Below the pieces are notes generated by a model, which did not search any database, was not told the DNA's origin, and saw nothing but the letters and a program-made list of their open reading frames with translations. From the NCBI RefSeq assembly GCF_001280065.1, contig NZ_LGEA01000025.1, positions 124,001 to 188,000 on the forward strand: a DNA stretch of 64,000 nucleotides. The letters run 5' to 3'. This document shows positions 31,469 to 42,310 of this stretch, one piece after another (the stretch's first letter is position 1; each line of letters opens with the position of its first letter). The stretch comes from Streptomyces sp. NRRL B-1140. Lineage in GTDB: Bacteria; Actinomycetota; Actinomycetes; Streptomycetales; Streptomycetaceae. A program made the translations under genes and the position numbers.

Positions 31469-33277
31469 GTGTCGACGGGGGAGCAGGGGCGGACGGACGG
31501 GACCGGACGGCTGCTGGCAGGCCGCTATCGCGTCACGGCGGCGCTGGGGCGCGGCGGCATGGGCGTCGTGTGGAAGGCCGTCGACGAGGTCCTCGGCCGT
31601 GAGGTCGCGGTCAAGGAACTGCGCACCTACACCGACGCGGCCGGCCCCGAACTGGCCGCTCTGCGGCTGCGGATGCAACGCGAGGCGCGTGCCGCGGCCC
31701 GGGTGCGCCACCCCGGTGTCATCGCCGTGCACGACATCGCCCAGGTGGACGGCCGCCCGGTCATCGTCATGGAACTGGTCGACGGACCGTCCCTGGACGA
31801 CGTCCTGCGCGAGCGCGGCCCGCTGGACCCGGGGGAGGCGGCCGGGATCGGCGCGAAGGTCATGGACGCGCTGGCCGCGGCCCACCGCGCGGGCGTCCTG
31901 CACCGGGACGTCAAGCCGGGCAACATCCTGCTCGACCGCACGGGCCGGGTCGTCCTCACCGACTTCGGCATCGCCACGATGGACGATCCGGCGGACGGTT
32001 CGGCCACGCACCTCACACGCAGCGGCGAACTCGTCGGATCCCTGGACTACCTGGCACCCGAGCGGGCCCAGGGCGCCGACCCGGGCCCCGCCTCCGACAT
32101 CTGGGCCCTGGGAGCCACGCTGTACGCGGCCGTCGAGGGCTCCTCGCCCTTCCGCCGTACGTCGACGTTCTCCACGCTCACCGCGATCGTCTCCGAGCCG
32201 CTGCCGGAGCCCCGCCGCGCCGGCGCCCTCGGGCCCGTCCTGCACCGGCTGCTGGACAAACGCCCGGAATCCCGTCCGGAGGCCGATCAGGCCCGCGCGC
32301 TGCTCCAGGCCGTCGCGGACGCCGACGGCTCGGACACGCCGACGTCGACTCTGAGGGGCCCGGCGGTCCCGCCCCGGCGGGCGGAGACGGAGCGCAGTGT
32401 CCCCTCGGTGCCGCCGGGGTTCGGGCCACCGCAGCAGGGCGCGCCCGGAGTTCACGAGGGCGGCGACACCCCGGGGCCGTCGGCGTCCGGGCATCCCGCG
32501 CAGGCAGGCACCGACACGCAGGCCTCGGGTCCCGGCCACCCCACGCCGCCGGGCCCCGGCACCGCTCCCCGGGGCGTCGGCCCGCTCGCATCCGGCGGCA
32601 CCGCGCCCACCGGCTCGATGAACCCCGGTCGCGCCGCGCCCCGCCGCAGGGCGCGCGTCCTGCTGGCCGCGGCGGCCGCCACCGTCGTTCTGGCCGCCGC
32701 GGCTACCACGGTCGCCCTGCGGAGCGACGACTCCGCCGGCAAGGAGGCCGGCAGGCGGTCCGGCGCGGCCGGTGCGCAGGGCCGGTCCTCCGGGCCGGCC
32801 GGGCCGGACGACGGCTCGCACGCCCCGAGGTCCACGGAACAGGGTGACGCCGGGGGCAGGGCTCCCTCGGAGGAGACCGCTGACCGGAAGGACGCCGAGC
32901 CCACCGGCCGGGAGACCACCCCGGCCCCGGGGAAACCGACCGGTGGCGGTTCGGGAGGCGGCGCTCCGACCGGCGGCGGTTCGGCCACCCCGGCCCCCGC
33001 CTGTCACGCCATCGGCGGCGGCAGGTACAACTGCCAGGTCTGGAAGACCGCCGGCTCCTACACCGCCGCCGGCGACAAGGCCGGCATCCTCAAGGCGGGC
33101 ACCAATTACTTCTACTGCCAGCAGAACCTGGGCCGTCGCGAGACGTCCGGGGAGTGGACCAACGTCTGGTGGGCCAAGACCGACGACGACAGCGGCAACA
33201 CGGACGTCTGGGTCAGCGACGTCTACATCAGGGGCGGCGACAACGACGGGCCGGTCCCCGGGCTGCCGGTCTGCTGA
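31469..33277 (+). CDS. Membrane Ser/Thr protein kinase with Cys-bearing ectodomain
   Basis: 602 residues. The Hanks-type kinase domain (about 17-280) has all key residues: glycine loop LGRGGMGVV (27-34), Lys49 in VAVKE, HRDVKPGN with Asp147, DFG at 165-167, and a threonine-rich activation segment. A Pro/Gly-rich juxtamembrane linker runs to about 390, then one Ala/Val-rich membrane helix (about 395-417). A disordered extracellular linker ends in a ~75-residue domain with four Cys (CHAIGG, YNCQVW, FYCQQ, PVC) that resembles a small SH3-like/secreted module, not PASTA. It starts GTG 31469. It probably senses envelope or extracellular signals. Confidence 0.88.
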   Translation: MSTGEQGRTDGTGRLLAGRYRVTAALGRGGMGVVWKAVDEVLGREVAVKELRTYTDAAGPELAALRLRMQREARAAARVRHPGVIAVHDIAQVDGRPVIVMELVDGPSLDDVLRERGPLDPGEAAGIGAKVMDALAAAHRAGVLHRDVKPGNILLDRTGRVVLTDFGIATMDDPADGSATHLTRSGELVGSLDYLAPERAQGADPGPASDIWALGATLYAAVEGSSPFRRTSTFSTLTAIVSEPLPEPRRAGALGPVLHRLLDKRPESRPEADQARALLQAVADADGSDTPTSTLRGPAVPPRRAETERSVPSVPPGFGPPQQGAPGVHEGGDTPGPSASGHPAQAGTDTQASGPGHPTPPGPGTAPRGVGPLASGGTAPTGSMNPGRAAPRRRARVLLAAAAATVVLAAAATTVALRSDDSAGKEAGRRSGAAGAQGRSSGPAGPDDGSHAPRSTEQGDAGGRAPSEETADRKDAEPTGRETTPAPGKPTGGGSGGGAPTGGGSATPAPACHAIGGGRYNCQVWKTAGSYTAAGDKAGILKAGTNYFYCQQNLGRRETSGEWTNVWWAKTDDDSGNTDVWVSDVYIRGGDNDGPVPGLPVC

Positions 33278-34038
33278 CGCCGGGCCGAGGCGGCCACGTA
33301 CCGTTCGAGGCCGGAAGCCGTCACCAGTTTCTCCTCGACGAACAGCCGCGTGCCCCGCTCGCACAGCCGCCGGTCGCCCCGGGCCCGCGCGCAGAACTCC
33401 TCGGGCACGACACCGAACAGTTCCCGCAGCCGCGGCAGCCCGACGAGGAGTTCGGTGAGCAGCTCCCGCTCACCGGGGTGGGTGCGCGGCGTGCCCGTGC
33501 CGTCGTGGAGGACACCGTGCCGGTTGACGTAGGCGTACGCGCCGGGCAGCCGGGTGCCGTCCGCGAGGTCGATCCGGACGTCGGGCGACGGCAGCCAGGC
33601 CCGGTCGAAGTTGCCGCCCGGCACCGGCACGCCCTCGCTCGCGTCGATCACCGCGAGCTGCTCGGCGTCCAGCCACAGGACGAACAACTCCCGCACGGTG
33701 CCCGGGGCGCCGACCGGCGAGGCGGAGACGTACCCCATGCGGCTCACGTGCGCGGAGACACCGGCGTCGATGCCCGCCACCTGCGCCCTCACCATGGGCA
33801 GCGGCGCCCCGATGCCGAACTCCACCATCTTGTGCCGCAACTGCCCCGGGCAGCCGTTCGAGCCGATGGCGATGACCGGAGTGCGGTCCTCGTGCACCAG
33901 CCGCTCCAGCGGCAGGAAACGGTCCCCGTCGAGCAGCCCTGAGCCGGCGGGCCAGGCCCCCGGGTACAGCAGGGGGTGCTCGCGCGGAGCCTCGGCCAGG
34001 CCGAGTGCCCGCAGCGTGCGATCGGTGGCGTCGTCCAT
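33223..34038 (-). CDS. Hypothetical protein with gamma-glutamylcyclotransferase-like GSN motif
   Basis: 271 residues. VIAIGSNGCPGQLRHKM (about 55-71) resembles the Y/F-GSN...(Q/M)L substrate loop of gamma-glutamyl cyclotransferase-like folds. The downstream acidic segment IDASEGVPVPGG may carry the family's Glu. I do not recognise a named family. The 3' end runs 55 bases into the kinase gene on the other strand, so the two genes' C termini overlap antisense. The next minus-strand gene (LacI) ends 7 bases upstream, suggesting co-transcription. Role unknown. Confidence 0.65.
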   Translation of the reverse strand: MDDATDRTLRALGLAEAPREHPLLYPGAWPAGSGLLDGDRFLPLERLVHEDRTPVIAIGSNGCPGQLRHKMVEFGIGAPLPMVRAQVAGIDAGVSAHVSRMGYVSASPVGAPGTVRELFVLWLDAEQLAVIDASEGVPVPGGNFDRAWLPSPDVRIDLADGTRLPGAYAYVNRHGVLHDGTGTPRTHPGERELLTELLVGLPRLRELFGVVPEEFCARARGDRRLCERGTRLFVEEKLVTASGLERYVAASARRQQTGSPGTGPSLSPPLM

Positions 34039-34045
34039 CGGCCGC

Positions 34046-35083
34046 TCAGTCCGCCGGAGGGATCTCGCCCGAGCCGCGGGCGATCAGCCGGGTCGGCAGC
34101 TCGATGCGCTCGGGGGTGCCCGGGGCGCCGTCCAGCTGCCGGAAGAGACGTTCCGCCGCGGTACGGCCGATGTCCGCCGCGTCCTGGGCCACGACCGTGA
34201 CGCCCGGCTGGAGCAGGTCGGCGAGCTCGATGTCGTCGAAACCGACCAGGGCGACAGGGCGGTCCTGCTCGGCGAGCACCCGGATCACGGTCACCGTCAC
34301 CCGGTTGTTGCCCGCGAAGATCGCCGTGACCGGGTCCTGGCCGGTCAGCATCTCCTCGGCCGCCCTGCGCACCCGCTCGGGATTGGTGACGCCGAGGGAC
34401 ATCCAGGAGTCCGCCACCGGTATGCCGGCGTCCTCCATGGCGGCCCGGTAGCCGCGCAACCGCTCGGCGGCGGTGTGGATCCGGGGCATGTCGCCGATGA
34501 AGCCGATCCGGCGGTGGCCGTGCGCGATGAGGTGCGCGACACCGCCGCGGGCGCCGCCGTAGTTGTCCGACAGGACCACGTCGGCGTCGATGTGCCCGGC
34601 CGGGCGGTCCACGAACACCGTGGCGACCCCCGCCTTGAGCTCCGGCTCCAGATACCGGTGGTCGTCCCCGGCCGGAATCACCACCAGCCCGTCCACCCGC
34701 CGCGCGCACAGGGCCAGCACCAGCTCCTGTTCCCGCTCGGGGTCCTCCGCGCTGGAGCCGTTGATCAGCAGGGCGCCGTGCGCGCGGGCCACCTCCTCGA
34801 CCGACCGGCTCAGCGGCCCGTAGAACGGGTCCGCGAGGTCCTCCAGGACCAGGCCGATGCTCGCCGTGCGGCCCTTGCGCAGCACCCGCGCGCTGTCGTT
34901 GCGGCGGAAGCCGAGGGCGCCGATCGCCTCCTGGACCCGTTGCTCCGTCTCCGGAGTGACCCCCGGCTCCCCGTTCACCACACGGGAGACCGTCTTGAGG
35001 CCCACTCCGGCGCGTGCCGCTACGTCCTTCATGGTCGGCCGGGTGCCGTAGCGCGCTGCGGATCGGAGGGGGCTCTGGGGCAC
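34046..35083 (-). CDS. LacI-family transcriptional regulator
   Basis: 345 residues. The LacI helix-turn-helix plus hinge (about 18-75) reads TMKDVAARAGVGLKTVSRVV then NGEPGVTPET, followed by a periplasmic-binding-protein-like sensor. Near its end IELPTRLIARGSG is typical. GTG 35083 is chosen because AGGACA lies 6 bases upstream; the frame extends further without sense. It is divergent from the ROK kinase (222 bp), with the palindrome at 35166 between them, so it very likely represses that sugar kinase and perhaps its own gene. Confidence 0.9.
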   Translation of the reverse strand: MPQSPLRSAARYGTRPTMKDVAARAGVGLKTVSRVVNGEPGVTPETEQRVQEAIGALGFRRNDSARVLRKGRTASIGLVLEDLADPFYGPLSRSVEEVARAHGALLINGSSAEDPEREQELVLALCARRVDGLVVIPAGDDHRYLEPELKAGVATVFVDRPAGHIDADVVLSDNYGGARGGVAHLIAHGHRRIGFIGDMPRIHTAAERLRGYRAAMEDAGIPVADSWMSLGVTNPERVRRAAEEMLTGQDPVTAIFAGNNRVTVTVIRVLAEQDRPVALVGFDDIELADLLQPGVTVVAQDAADIGRTAAERLFRQLDGAPGTPERIELPTRLIARGSGEIPPAD

Positions 35084-35165
35084 GGTGGGTGTCCTGTCCT
35101 GTCGTCCACGGGGGGTGCGTCGATCCTCGGTTTGTATGAGGATGTGGCGTCGAGCATAGAGCCTG

Positions 35166-35177
35166 GACAACGTTGTC
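35166..35177. promoter_or_regulatory. LacI-family operator
   Basis: GACAACGTTGTC is a perfect 12-bp palindrome with a central CG, the pattern of LacI/GalR half-sites. It lies between the divergent LacI and ROK genes. Confidence 0.75.
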
Positions 35178-35304
35178 AGGCTCGGGGGACACTGGCCGCC
35201 GCGTTGTCCGGCCCGCGCACCGCTGCGGGCCGGGCCGGCCGCTTGCCCTGCTTGATGGCCTTTACCGGCGTTTTTCTCATGCCCGACGGGGAGATCCGAC
35301 ACTG

Positions 35305-36258
35305 ATGCACACCGACCTCGTGGCCGCGCTCGACATCGGCGGCACCAAGATCGCCGGCGCTCTGGTGGACGGCGGTGGCCGGCTCCTGGTCCGGGCCCAG
35401 CGGCCGACGCCCGCCCAGGAGGACGGCGACGTCGTGATGCGGGCCGTGGCGGAGGTGCTCGGCGAGCTCGCCGCGTCGCCGCTGTGGGAGCGTGCCTCGG
35501 CCGTGGGCATCGGCAGCGCCGGACCCGTGGACGCCTCCTCGGGCACGGTGAGCCCGGTGAACGTGCCCGGCTGGCGCGACTACCCCCTCGTCGCGCGCGT
35601 CCGGGACGTCTCCGGTGGCCTGCCCGTCGAGCTCATCGGCGACGGTGTGGCGATCACCGCGGCGGAACACTGGCTGGGCGCCGCACGGGGGCACGACAAC
35701 GCGCTGTGCATGGTCGTCTCCACCGGCGTCGGCGGCGGCCTCGTGCTCGGCGGCCGGCTGCACCCCGGGCCCACCGGCAACGCCGGCCACATCGGCCACA
35801 TCAGCGTCGACCTCGACGGCGATCTGTGCCCGTGCGGCTCGCACGGCTGTGTGGAACGCATCGCGAGCGGCCCCAACATCGCCCGGCTCGCCCTGGAGAA
35901 CGGCTGGCGGCCAGGCCCGGACGGGGACACCTCCGCCGCCGCGGTGGCCGCCGCCGCCCGCTCCGGCGACCCGGTCGCCGTCGCCTCCTTCGAGCGCGCC
36001 GCCCAGGCCCTGGCCGCCGGGATCGCCGCCACGGCGACGCTTGTGGAGATCGACATCGCGGTGATCGGCGGGGGAGTGGCCAAGGCGGGCGACGTGCTGT
36101 TCGACCCCCTGCGCAAGGCCCTGAGCAGGTACGCGACCCTGTCCTTCGTCCGGCGTCTGACCGTCGCGCCGGCGCAGATGGGCACCGACGCCGGGCTGGT
36201 GGGCGCGGCGGCCGCAGCGCTGGCGAAGCGGACGGACACGGCGGCTGCCGTGGTGTGA
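35305..36258 (+). CDS. ROK-family sugar kinase
   Basis: 317 residues. The ATP phosphate loop is D10-I-G-G-T-K15, the sugar-binding and catalytic motif is IGDGVAIT (Asp113), and the ROK signature with zinc ligands is GHIGH (His165) then CPCGSHGCVE (Cys175, Cys177, Cys182). It phosphorylates a hexose such as glucose or N-acetylglucosamine. It has no DNA-binding domain, so it is an enzyme rather than a NagC-type repressor. The divergent LacI regulator probably controls it. Confidence 0.92.
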   Translation: MHTDLVAALDIGGTKIAGALVDGGGRLLVRAQRPTPAQEDGDVVMRAVAEVLGELAASPLWERASAVGIGSAGPVDASSGTVSPVNVPGWRDYPLVARVRDVSGGLPVELIGDGVAITAAEHWLGAARGHDNALCMVVSTGVGGGLVLGGRLHPGPTGNAGHIGHISVDLDGDLCPCGSHGCVERIASGPNIARLALENGWRPGPDGDTSAAAVAAAARSGDPVAVASFERAAQALAAGIAATATLVEIDIAVIGGGVAKAGDVLFDPLRKALSRYATLSFVRRLTVAPAQMGTDAGLVGAAAAALAKRTDTAAAVV

Positions 36259-36308
36259 GACCGAGCCCGGCCGATCCCGCAGGAACGTCACGCCCGTGGT
36301 GTCGTGAA

Positions 36309-36328
36309 CCGGCCCGTGCGGGGGCCGG
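36309..36328 (+). terminator. Hairpin after ROK kinase
   Basis: CCGGCCC-GTGCGG-GGGCCGG, a perfect 7-bp stem with a 6-nt loop, 50 bases past the stop at 36258. Confidence 0.4.
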
Positions 36329-36388
36329 CGTGACGGCGGCCCGGCCCGCGGTGATACGGACCGGTCCGCTCCGTATAGCCGGAAATCA

Positions 36389-36406
36389 ACCGCACGTGCG
36401 TGCGGT
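36389..36406. promoter_or_regulatory. Palindrome upstream of the AraC-VOC-UvrA cassette
   Basis: ACCGCAC-GTGC-GTGCGGT, perfect 7-bp arms, 17 bases before the AraC start. Likely a regulatory site overlapping the promoter or leader. Confidence 0.5.
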
Positions 36407-36423
36407 GTGGCACGATCGCGCTT

Positions 36424-36867
<444 letters not shown>

Positions 36868-36877
36868 CGTGAGGGCC

Positions 36878-37291
36878 ATGGACCTTCGCATTCACGCCAG
36901 TTTCCTTCCGCACGACGACCCGGACGCCGCCCTGGCGTTCTACCGCGACACCCTCGGATTCGAGGTCAGAAACGATGTCGGGTACCAGGGCATGCGCTGG
37001 ATCACGGTCGGCCCCGTCGGCCAGCCCGGCACGAACATCGTGCTGCACCCGCCGGCCGCCGACCCCGGCGTCACCGAGGACGAGCGCCGCACCATCGCCG
37101 AGATGATGGCCAAGGGCACGTACGCCAGCATCGTCCTGGCCACCACGGACGTCGACGCCACCTTCGAGCGGGTGCAGGCGGGCGACGCCGAGGTGGTCCA
37201 GGAGCCGGTGGACCAGCCCTACGGCGTCCGCGACTGCGCCTTCCGGGACCCCGCGGGCAACATGGTCCGCATCCAGCAGCTGAAGGCGTAG
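36878..37291 (+). CDS. VOC (glyoxalase/bleomycin-resistance-like) protein
   Basis: 137 residues of VOC fold: HASFLPHDDPDAALAFYRDT and LGFEVRNDVGY, ending DCAFRDPAGNMVRIQQ. His6 and the terminal segment could be metal or ligand contacts. Small members of this family bind drugs or reactive carbonyls. It sits between the AraC regulator (11 bp upstream) and the UvrA-like gene, so a drug- or metabolite-related role is likely. Confidence 0.83.
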   Translation: MDLRIHASFLPHDDPDAALAFYRDTLGFEVRNDVGYQGMRWITVGPVGQPGTNIVLHPPAADPGVTEDERRTIAEMMAKGTYASIVLATTDVDATFERVQAGDAEVVQEPVDQPYGVRDCAFRDPAGNMVRIQQLKA

Positions 37292-37309
37292 CAGCCACCG
37301 CACCGCACT

Positions 37310-37340
37310 CCCCGCGCCGCCCCCCGCGAGCGGCGCGGGG
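37310..37340 (+). terminator. Hairpin between VOC and UvrA-like genes
   Basis: CCCCGCGCCGC (37310-37320) pairs with GCGGCGCGGGG (37330-37340), perfect 11 bp, 9-nt loop. It could terminate or attenuate read-through into the UvrA-like gene. Confidence 0.55.
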
Positions 37341-37389
37341 GCACGAGATCGCCCGAGCGCGGCAGCGCCGCCCGACAGATGGAGACACC

Positions 37390-39792
<2,403 letters not shown>

Positions 39793-39803
39793 CGGTGGTC
39801 TTC

Positions 39804-39869
39804 GGGGCCGTGAGGTGAGGCGTGAGGTGATCAGCGCAGCGCTCACCTCACGCCTCACCTCACGGCCCC
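39804..39869. terminator. 27-bp perfect hairpin after UvrA-like gene
   Basis: Arms 39804-39830 and 39843-39869 are perfectly complementary (27 bp), with a 12-nt loop. The arms contain internal GTGAGG repeats. This is the strongest inverted repeat in the window and lies 12 bp after the stop. Confidence 0.85.
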
Positions 39870-39958
39870 CATGTCGGACATCAAGTACAAATGCGGCGAA
39901 TATCGGCGCCGGTCCAGGGCACTCCGTCTCCTGAATCCCCCACGGAACGGAGCCGCAG

Positions 39959-40234
39959 ATGATCATCCGGAAGATGCACGAGATGGGCGTCCGCAGCGAA
40001 CACGCCTACATGGCCGGCATGGCCTCCATCGGTCTCAGCGTCGTCGCCTGGATCGGATCCATGAAGATGGAAGCAGGCACCGGCCTCGCCCGCGCCGACC
40101 GCTGGGGCATCTTCGTCGGTGAATGGGCACCCACCTTCTTCGGTCTCGGCCTCGCCCTGTCCCACTACGAGCAGCAGGACGGCACCCTCACCGCCGACGT
40201 CCACGAGTTCCGGCCGACGCGGAAGGCGGGCTGA
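39959..40234 (+). CDS. Small membrane protein, Streptomyces-type hypothetical
   Basis: 91 residues. MHEMGVRSEHAYMAGMASIG and a helix (LSVVAWIGSM) are followed by a second hydrophobic segment (WAPTFFGLGLALS). It ends with a soluble ADVHEFRPTRKAG tail. GGAACGGAG lies upstream of ATG 39959. I recall similar small proteins across Streptomyces but no function. Confidence 0.68.
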   Translation: MIIRKMHEMGVRSEHAYMAGMASIGLSVVAWIGSMKMEAGTGLARADRWGIFVGEWAPTFFGLGLALSHYEQQDGTLTADVHEFRPTRKAG

Positions 40235-40283
40235 ACGGCCCACCCGGCGCGCGGCCGCCGCCGTTCCCGCCCACCCTGGTGCC

Positions 40284-40508
40284 ATGGCGTCCGAGAAACC
40301 CGTCGTGGTCTACCCGCCCGCCGCGGACGGCGGCCGCCGGGTCCGTGTGGACGACCAGTTCCTCGGCATCGCCTACGGGCCGCTCGACGTCGCCGAGTTT
40401 CTGCGGCGGGCGGGGATCGACGACGCGGACGAGGCGTATGTGGCGGCGTCCGGGCTGATCGAGTGGCGCGGCGGTGGCTCCGGCACCTGGGGCACGGGTC
40501 CCGTATGA
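40284..40508 (+). CDS. Small conserved hypothetical protein
   Basis: 74 residues: VVVYPPAADGGRRVRVDDQF, then LGIAYGPLDVAEFLRRAGID and DEAYVAASGLIEWRGGG. Soluble, with no signal or membrane segment. The end (IEWRGGGSGTWG) is Gly-rich. ATG 40284 is assumed from the domain start; the longer frame upstream overlaps the previous gene. Function unknown. Confidence 0.6.
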   Translation: MASEKPVVVYPPAADGGRRVRVDDQFLGIAYGPLDVAEFLRRAGIDDADEAYVAASGLIEWRGGGSGTWGTGPV

Positions 40509-40574
40509 AGCCGCCGCATCGCCCGAACGGCCCAGTGGCGTGACCCCGGGGCCCGTCCGGCAGTTGGGTGGGGC

Positions 40575-40814
40575 ATGAAGAAGCGCAGCATGCTCGCCAT
40601 CGCCTCCCTGGCCACCGGCTTCGCCGTCGCGGCGATCACCCCGTCGCACGCCGTCGGAGAGAAGCTCCCCGCCATCAACGTGGACGAGACCCTCAAGACG
40701 CTCGACCAGACCGTCACCGGAGAGGGCCTGGCCGTGGAGGGGAAGAACGGCGTACAGAAGAAGAGCGTCCAGAAGAAGGGCGCGCACAAGAAGGGCGCCC
40801 AGAAGAAGGGCTGA
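40575..40814 (+). CDS. Secreted small protein with Lys-rich repeat tail
   Basis: 79 residues. A signal peptide (MKKRSMLAIASLATGFAVAA, AxA cleavage near residue 26) precedes a short acidic middle (NVDETLKTLDQTVTGEGLAV). The C terminus is a run of four QKK/HKK(G/S) units (VQKKSVQKKGAHKKGAQKKG). The mature peptide is small, with a highly basic tail. It matches no family I know. GTGGGGC precedes ATG 40575. Possible roles are cell-wall or nucleic-acid binding or an antimicrobial-like peptide; none is shown. Confidence 0.7.
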   Translation: MKKRSMLAIASLATGFAVAAITPSHAVGEKLPAINVDETLKTLDQTVTGEGLAVEGKNGVQKKSVQKKGAHKKGAQKKG

Positions 40815-40838
40815 CGAGCCGCACCTGCCACGGCTCAC

Positions 40839-40877
40839 GGCGTCGGCGCTCCCCGCGTGAGAGGGGGCGCCGGCGCC
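40839..40877 (+). terminator. Terminator after the Lys-tail gene
   Basis: A 15-bp stem (40839-40853 with 40863-40877), 13 Watson-Crick plus two G-U pairs in the RNA, with a 9-nt loop, 24 bp past the stop at 40814. Confidence 0.7.
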
Positions 40878-40962
40878 GTCGTCATGCGCCCTCAACTGCG
40901 GCTGGTTTCCATGGCAGGGTGGAGCGGGCAAGCCTCATGGGGCCAACAGAAGAGGGGGACCT

Positions 40963-42006
40963 GTGACCGTCGTCTGGATCAACGGCGCGTTCGGTGCGGG
41001 GAAGACCACCACCGCACGGGAACTGATCGAACTGATCCCGAACAGCACGCTCTTCGACCCGGAGGTCATCGGCGGTGCGCTAGCCCACCTGCTGCCGCCC
41101 AAACGCCTCGCCGAGGTCGGCGACTTCCAGGACCTGCCGATCTGGCGACGGCTCGTGATCGACACGGCGGCCGCGATGCTCGCCGAACTCGGCGGGACCC
41201 TCGTCGTGCCCATGACTCTGCTGCGCCAGGAGTACCGGGACGAGATCTTCGGGGGGCTCGCCGCGCGCAGGATTTCGGTCAGCCACATCCTGCTCGCCCC
41301 GGCCGAAACGATACTGCGGGAACGAATAGCGGGTCGGGAGGTACCGCGGGACCTTCCCGACGGCGACGCACGAATACGCCAGTGGTCCTTCGACCACATC
41401 GAGCCGTACCGGACCGCCCTCGCCTCCTGGCTCACCGCGGACGCCCACCCGGTCGACACCAGCGACCTCTCGCCGTACGAGACGGCCGTGCGGATCGCCG
41501 GGGCCGTCACCGACGGGTCGGTGCCCGTGTGCGACATCGTGCAGACGCCCGAGCCCACCGCCGAGACCGTCGCCGCCGGAGTGCTCCTCTTCGACGAGCA
41601 GGAGCGCGTGTTGCTCGTCGACCCCACGTACAAGGCCGGCTGGGAGTTCCCCGGTGGTGTCGTCGAACCCGGTGAGGCACCCGCGCGCGCGGGAGTGCGG
41701 GAGGTCGCCGAGGAGACCGGCCTCCACCTCGACGAGGTGCCGCGCCTGCTCGTCGTCGACTGGGAGCGCCCCGCGCCCCCCGCCTTCGGCGGTCTGCGTC
41801 TCCTCTTCGACGGCGGAGTGCTGCATTCCGCCGAGGCGGGCCGGCTGCTGCTTCCCGGCCCGGAGCTGCGCGCCTGGCGTTTCGTCACCGAGGCGGAGGC
41901 CGCCGACCTGCTGCCCCCCGTGCGCTACGAGCGGCTGCGCTGGGCCCTGCGCGCCCGTGAACGGGGAGCGGCGCTCTACCTGGAGGCCGGGGTGCCGGTC
42001 GGCTGA
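40963..42006 (+). CDS. P-loop kinase-like domain fused to Nudix hydrolase
   Basis: 347 residues with two domains. Residues 1-~180: a P-loop (GAFGAGKTT, 8-16) kinase/AAA-type domain that resembles the small nucleotide- or polynucleotide-kinase-like ATPases (ARELIELIPNSTLFDPEVIG, EVPRDLP.. hinge). Residues ~205-347: a Nudix fold whose box GGVVEPGEAPARAGVREVAE with ETGL is at about 230-253. A fused nucleoside-diphosphate-X hydrolase and phosphotransfer activity is plausible; the true substrate is unknown. It stands alone, before the ABC importer operon. Confidence 0.85.
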   Translation: MTVVWINGAFGAGKTTTARELIELIPNSTLFDPEVIGGALAHLLPPKRLAEVGDFQDLPIWRRLVIDTAAAMLAELGGTLVVPMTLLRQEYRDEIFGGLAARRISVSHILLAPAETILRERIAGREVPRDLPDGDARIRQWSFDHIEPYRTALASWLTADAHPVDTSDLSPYETAVRIAGAVTDGSVPVCDIVQTPEPTAETVAAGVLLFDEQERVLLVDPTYKAGWEFPGGVVEPGEAPARAGVREVAEETGLHLDEVPRLLVVDWERPAPPAFGGLRLLFDGGVLHSAEAGRLLLPGPELRAWRFVTEAEAADLLPPVRYERLRWALRARERGAALYLEAGVPVG

Positions 42007-42310
42007 GCTGGACCCGTCGACCGCCCCTTTACCCGGTACGGGGGATTCCGAGGGAAAAGCAAGAGGAAACAACGGCGCGGCCACGGCCAATCGCTGCCCA
42101 AGGAATCTCCCGCGAACCTTCACGCCGCGGGTAATCACATTCCCCGCGCTCGTCAACACTTTTCCATCTCAGCAAACAATCCCTTTTCTCGCCCCTGAGC
42201 GGCTTGACCGGGCTCGCACACCGTTGCGAAAGTCCGCAGAGTCTCACGGCGGAAGCAACGACCGCCACCCAATTTCCTTGCCCCAGGGGCAGATCCGGGA
42301 TGTCCGTACG
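42007..42310 (+). other. Long upstream region of the peptide importer operon
   Basis: 304 bp without a convincing gene. The middle (42100-42200) is A+T-richer than the surroundings. TTGACC at 42204-42209 could be a -35 element, but I find no matching -10. No strong hairpin seen. Any regulator site for the ABC operon should be here. Confidence 0.35.

Noticed and set aside
29969..33364. 1131-residue minus-strand open frame opposite the aldolase-like and kinase genes
   Set aside because: It runs antisense through two well-recognised genes and its translation is low-complexity Gly/Arg/Val-rich without domains, as expected for an antisense frame in G+C-rich DNA.
42007..42310. Possible small gene upstream of the importer
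   Set aside because: Open stretches have no family match, poor codon use and no ribosome-binding site.
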